A stretch of 64,000 nt of DNA, taken from positions 28,936,690 through 29,000,689 of the forward strand of contig OZ026530.1 of assembly GCA_964019695.1 (NCBI GenBank), written 5' to 3'. Position 1 is the first letter of the stretch. Every line of letters begins with the position of its first letter. The notes beneath the pieces were generated by a model that saw nothing but the letters and a program-made list of their open reading frames with translations, was not told where the DNA came from and did no database searches. A program made the translations under genes and the position numbers. Positions 60,295 through 64,000 of this stretch are shown here, in pieces. The stretch is from Loripinus fragilis. Lineage: Eukaryota > Mollusca > Bivalvia > Lucinida > Lucinidae.

Positions 60295-62070
60295 CAACAC
60301 TCTGCAATTGTTTTATATGTGTTTTATTTAAGCGGTGAAAACAAAATTTGCTCCACTGCAAAACTGGGGGCTAGGGTTGTGCATTAGCTCATATAAGACA
60401 AAATATTTAAGATGGAAAGCAAACTTTGGTTTTTGTATTCGTCTGTATATGTTTGTTAACCTAATCTACAATGGTTTGAAACCAACTCTGAGCAGTTGTT
60501 AAACTAAATGACGATAGCCAAATTACCAATTTTAAATTATTATAATTAAGTTCAAGTAACGCACATAATACAACATGTAGCCGTAAACAGCTGTCATATG
60601 TAGTAAAGACATCCAGTAATTTGCAGACTTTTAGAATGTTCAATGATTACTTAGTTTTAATGTCTTCTTTCTGTAGCTCAAACTTTCAATTTTCTTATTC
60701 TCAAATTGATAAAGTAACATATGTAACAAGCTGTTACAGGCTAACACCCATGCTTACAGTGTGCAAACATCTCCTATTTATTGCACCTCGAATTGGTACA
60801 TACGATAGTGTATGTCTAAAAGGGTTTGGGATGAAGCAGGTCATTACTCAGCTTGCAGTCAAAATCTTGTTTGATGATTATTCTGGTTTTTATGAAATGA
60901 GGAGGTCAATTATTTTACCATAGAAGCAGAAATAATAATCGATATTGTATATGACTTGGATAAGGATTGGTTTAGAATATTTACATTAGAAAGGAACATT
61001 TACTAAATTAAACTGTTTAAATGTGAACCGATTATTTTCTATGTTCCTCTAGGATGTATTTTTATTTTAGAATTATTTATATTAGGAAATATTGAAAACA
61101 AATATTCTCAACATCTGTAACAAAGGTATAGGGGCTTAATAATCATCAATACCTAAGATTTAGGCACGAGAGGCTAGAGACTTTAGCTAGGCTATACTTT
61201 TAACCAAACTGTTTAAATGTGAACCGATTATTTTCTATGTTCCTCTAGGATGTATTTTTATTTTAGAATTATTTATATTAGGAAATTTTGAAAACAAATA
61301 TTCTCAACATCTGTAACAAAGGTACAGGGGCTTAATAATCATCAATACCTAAGATTTAGGCACGAGAGGCTAGAGACTTTAGGTAGGAAAACATGCGAAA
61401 TATATTCATTTTTTCCTGAAATATCATCTCTTACATCAAGTCAATGTCCTTGCTCATTTATTATGTCATGTAACATATGTTACAGCCATTAACGCGTGCT
61501 TCAATCTTGTTGTTAAACCTGCAAAATCTATATTCTTTATAATATGAGCATGACAATCCCAAATATGCAAGATATCCAACAGCAGCAAATGTTTTTATAT
61601 ATTTTTAATTAAATGATGCCTACCAAATTCGGCTCCTTAAAATTGGGTGTAGCCTTTGGGTTGTTTAATTGCACGTATAAGACACTATAGTTAAAGTATA
61701 AAAGCAAACTTTGGATTTTCACTAACCCAATTGCGTTTGTTAGTACAAAATTATCAATTTGAAAACATTTTGGAAAATGCACATATCAGCTAAAAAGTAA
61801 ATGATATTGGTCACAATTTTATGTTTAAAGGGTAATCTAATTAAAGTAACGCACATAATACCACAAGAAGCTGTGATTTTGCTCGAAAAGAATTTATATG
61901 TAGCTAAAGTAGTCAATATGCAGACCATATGAGTAATTTAAATAATTAGCCTTCTTTCTGTAGCTCAAACTTTTAATTTTCTTTTTTTTCTAAATTTAAA
62001 ATGGTAACATATGTAACAGGCTGTCAGAGACTAACGCCCCGGCGAACATAGTGCAAACATATGTTAAAAG
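60295..62070 (+). repeat. Old tandem duplication, period about 1.3 kb
   Basis: 60350-60780 and 61640-62070 share, in order, AAAGCAAACTTTGG, AAAGTAACGCACATAATAC, TTCTTTCTGTAGCTCAAACT, GTAACATATGTAACA and AGTGCAAACAT, with many differences and indels between. Confidence 0.7.
61008..61390 (+). repeat. Recent tandem duplication, about 197-bp unit x2
   Basis: AACTGTTTAAATGTGAACCG to GGCTAGAGACTTTAG(C/G)TAGG occurs at about 61009-61195 and 61206-61390 with very few differences. Confidence 0.92.
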
Positions 62071-62074
62071 AAGC

Positions 62075-62460
62075 AGCTTGAAATCCTCTTTTAGATAGAA
62101 TAAGCTTGCGAAATTCCTGACGGGGAGCAATAACATTCTCAGCCATCAGTCTAAAGGTGGCCCGATAAACTGGGTATTTATAGGAAATCTACGGTATTTT
62201 GCATGCAAATTATAGTTATCGCTAAATAATTCATTGCCAAAGTCAGGTAAAGCATTGATGTAACCATTATATGACTAAAATAATTGATATTATGTTAAAA
62301 AAAGCATTCGTGCTGGATAAATATGACCATACCAACACAAACTGTAACTTTTATTAACGGGCAGCTTCTTATTATGGTCGCCATCTATATGACGTCATAA
62401 CTAGCCTTAGACGCGGATTTGAGAAGGGTGACCACCTTTAAATTAAAGGTAAGACTCCAT
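62075..62460. other. Unassigned sequence
   Basis: TGACGTCATA near 62390 is a CRE-like word. No gene seen. Confidence 0.35.
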
Positions 62461-62474
62461 TGAAGGTTTTGATA

Positions 62475-62545
62475 TAGGTCACCATAAATCGGCACACAAA
62501 TCGCACGGGACCTATTTTTGTCCCTAAGGGCCCTGACTAATATTG
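62475..62545 (-). repeat. Inverted partner of 58066-58135
   Basis: AGGTCACCATAAATCGGCAC to GTCCCTAAGGGCCCTGAC, the complement of the block near 58070. Confidence 0.7.
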
Positions 62546-62685
62546 CTAATCCACTATCAATAATGCTATAATATAGCAAGGGAGATCACTCAATTTGTTC
62601 AAATCTCTCACTTCATGTACTTTGAACAGAAATAATCTCTTTAAATATAAGCTATTCTTTTGTGATACAAGGGAGATAATTCGCT

Positions 62686-62966
62686 GTATCAGGTGACAGC
62701 TGACGGACATGTGTCAAGTCTAAATGACAGAAAATCAAAGAATTTCTGTATTGATCAGTTATACTGTAAAACTGTATCAGGTGACAGCTGACGGACAAGT
62801 GTCAAGTCTAAATGACAGAAAATCAAAGAATTTCTGTATTGATCAACAGGTAATCAACTGTAATACTGTAAAACTGTATCAGGTGACAGCCGACGGACAA
62901 GTGTCAAGTCTAAATGACAGAAAATCAAAGAATTTCTGTATCAACAGGTTATTAACTGTAATACTG
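62686..62966 (+). repeat. Tandem triplication, 88-108-bp units
   Basis: CTGTATCAGGTGACAGC(T/C)GACGGACA then GTGTCAAGTCTAAATGACAG and AAAATCAAAGAATTTCTGTA, three times, with linkers of different length. The 83-codon frame at 62724-62975 is made by this repeat. Confidence 0.92.
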
Positions 62967-63034
62967 GATGATTAATAACCCCTGTTACACCAATTATTTT
63001 CTTGTACCACACTCCTCTGCAATTTTTATCTGAT

Positions 63035-63360
63035 ACAAGCATGCATACAAACAAGTACGAAACCGTGTTGACTCTGCTCAGATGACTCTGTTCGAAGCAA
63101 CCTGATCTGGGTCTATACTGTTTTCAAAACTAAATAAATCTAAATTCAGCAGTACAAGGGTTATAACATTGTCCTTCAGACCCGTTGTAAGAAAACAATT
63201 CTGCTTACAAGCAAGTAGAAAACCGTGTTGACTCCGATCAGATGACTATGTTCGAAGCAACCTGATCTGGGTCTATACTGTTTTCATAAACTAAATAATA
63301 TTTAATTCAGCAGTCCAAGGGTTAATACCCATTGTAAGAAAACAATATTGTTTCTGATTT
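63035..63360 (+). repeat. Tandem duplication, about 165-bp unit x2
   Basis: ACCGTGTTGACTC, GATGACT.TGTTCGAAGCAA, CCTGATCTGGGTCTATACTG and GTAAGAAAACAAT.TTG occur twice in order. Confidence 0.9.
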
Positions 63361-63880
63361 CTAAAGACCAAGCAGGGATTTGGGATCATAAGTTCATTAT
63401 AGGAATTGGGACGGGGGAAAATGATTCATGACTGATGATCGCAAAATGAAATAATATTTACAGTAAGCATTTGAAAATCTTAATCTTACCAGAATTCTTC
63501 AAAAGCTGTCATTCTGTGAAATCATGCAGGCTGTGAAACTGTTAGTATGTGAAATATGTGCAAGGTGCTTTCTGACTGAAAAATAATACAAAACTAATGA
63601 ATATCAGAATACATAGCACTAACTTAACACATATAAACTATGTAAACACCTGCATTTTTAAGAACTTAACTATTAATGAATGATTAATTAATTAATGAAT
63701 GTTCTATGACCCTTAAATCAAGCTTAATAATATAGTACCTGATCAAGTATTTATGTTGGCTTGTTTGTTTTGATGCTTTACTTCCCAGTCAACAATTATT
63801 CAGTCATGTCAGGTATATTACCCGGTCTTTCTGGGTTGAACCAGTACTACGCAGGTGTTAAAGTACACAAAAAACACAAC
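63361..63880. other. Unassigned AT-rich sequence
   Basis: No feature recognised. Confidence 0.35.
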
Positions 63881-63946
63881 ACAGACTCCACGGGGTGATG
63901 CGATTTCCAGTCTAACACTCTACCAACTGAACAACTGCGCTCCGTG
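63880..63946 (-). repeat. Partial tRNA-like sequence, minus strand
   Basis: On the minus strand GAGCGCAGTTGTTCAGTTGG and TAGAGTGTTAGACTGGAAAT form a good D-arm/anticodon-arm match. No convincing B box follows, so it is a SINE or tRNA remnant. Confidence 0.5.
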
Positions 63947-64000
63947 TAATGTTGATGTGTGGCAGCTCAGATTGTACCCAGTGATTAAATGAAAAATGAT

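Noticed and set aside
62724..62975. 83-residue repeat protein
   Set aside because: The frame exists only because a non-coding unit was triplicated. No start context, splice or similarity support.

Overview
This is a eukaryotic, intron-era genomic window, A+T-rich and almost wholly non-coding. The mix of repeats (long-LTR Ty3/Gypsy elements, tRNA-like SINE sequences, many short terminal-inverted-repeat (TIR) elements, a 64-bp satellite) and a tandem-array C2H2 zinc-finger gene family suggest an invertebrate, most likely a mollusc such as a bivalve. The taxonomic call is inference; no host gene here fixes it. There is no rRNA, CRISPR, operon or other prokaryotic feature.

Layout. 0-6.9 kb: degenerate repeats, a TA-flanked pogo/Tigger-like MITE (3545-3878), two tRNA-like SINE sequences, and a CRE-bearing stretch with two small, well-bounded candidate host exons (5283-5294, 6022-6060). 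6977-16244: one Ty3/Gypsy insertion on the minus strand, with matching 5-bp target duplications (CATAT), ~96.5% similar 200-bp LTRs and broken gag-pol. It has been hit twice: a 367-bp MITE at TTAA lies inside pol (8732-9098), and a 4.15-kb TIR element with an ATAT duplication lies inside the 5' LTR (11965-16115). 16.4-22.3 kb: a possible promoter/first exon, then a 20-unit C2H2 zinc-finger gene (19381-21084). 22.3-25.3 kb: two inverted-repeat elements, one a 1.15-kb foldback with tRNA-like sequences in both arms, the other an inverted dimer of Tc1/mariner 3' halves.

26-37 kb: mostly unrecognised DNA with small tandem duplications. It includes a 485-bp LTR mini-retroelement (27896-28380) whose two LTRs each carry a tRNA-like pol III promoter, and a candidate host promoter plus first exon (36272-36556). 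38.8-41.1 kb: a satellite array of about 36 copies of a 64-bp monomer with a clear 11-monomer (702 bp) higher-order repeat. 42.4-44.3 kb: a chain of two TIR repeat families. 45.75-48.86 kb: a second, shorter, frameshifted copy of the zinc-finger locus, so 18.35-22.33 kb and 45.75-48.86 kb are a segmental duplication about 27 kb apart. 48867-57280: a second Ty3/Gypsy element on the minus strand, with several nonsense codons, frameshifts and a 226-bp internal tandem duplication. 58-64 kb: dispersed repeats and a dense set of local tandem duplications.

The only large intact open frame that looks like a host gene is the 567-codon zinc-finger protein at 19381-21084. Everything else with coding similarity is transposon-derived and disrupted. 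The most unusual items are the tRNA-in-LTR mini-retroelement, the satellite's higher-order structure, the unassigned 4.15-kb TIR element, the foldback element with tRNA-like arms, and the dispersed repeat that supplies an open frame just upstream of both zinc-finger copies.
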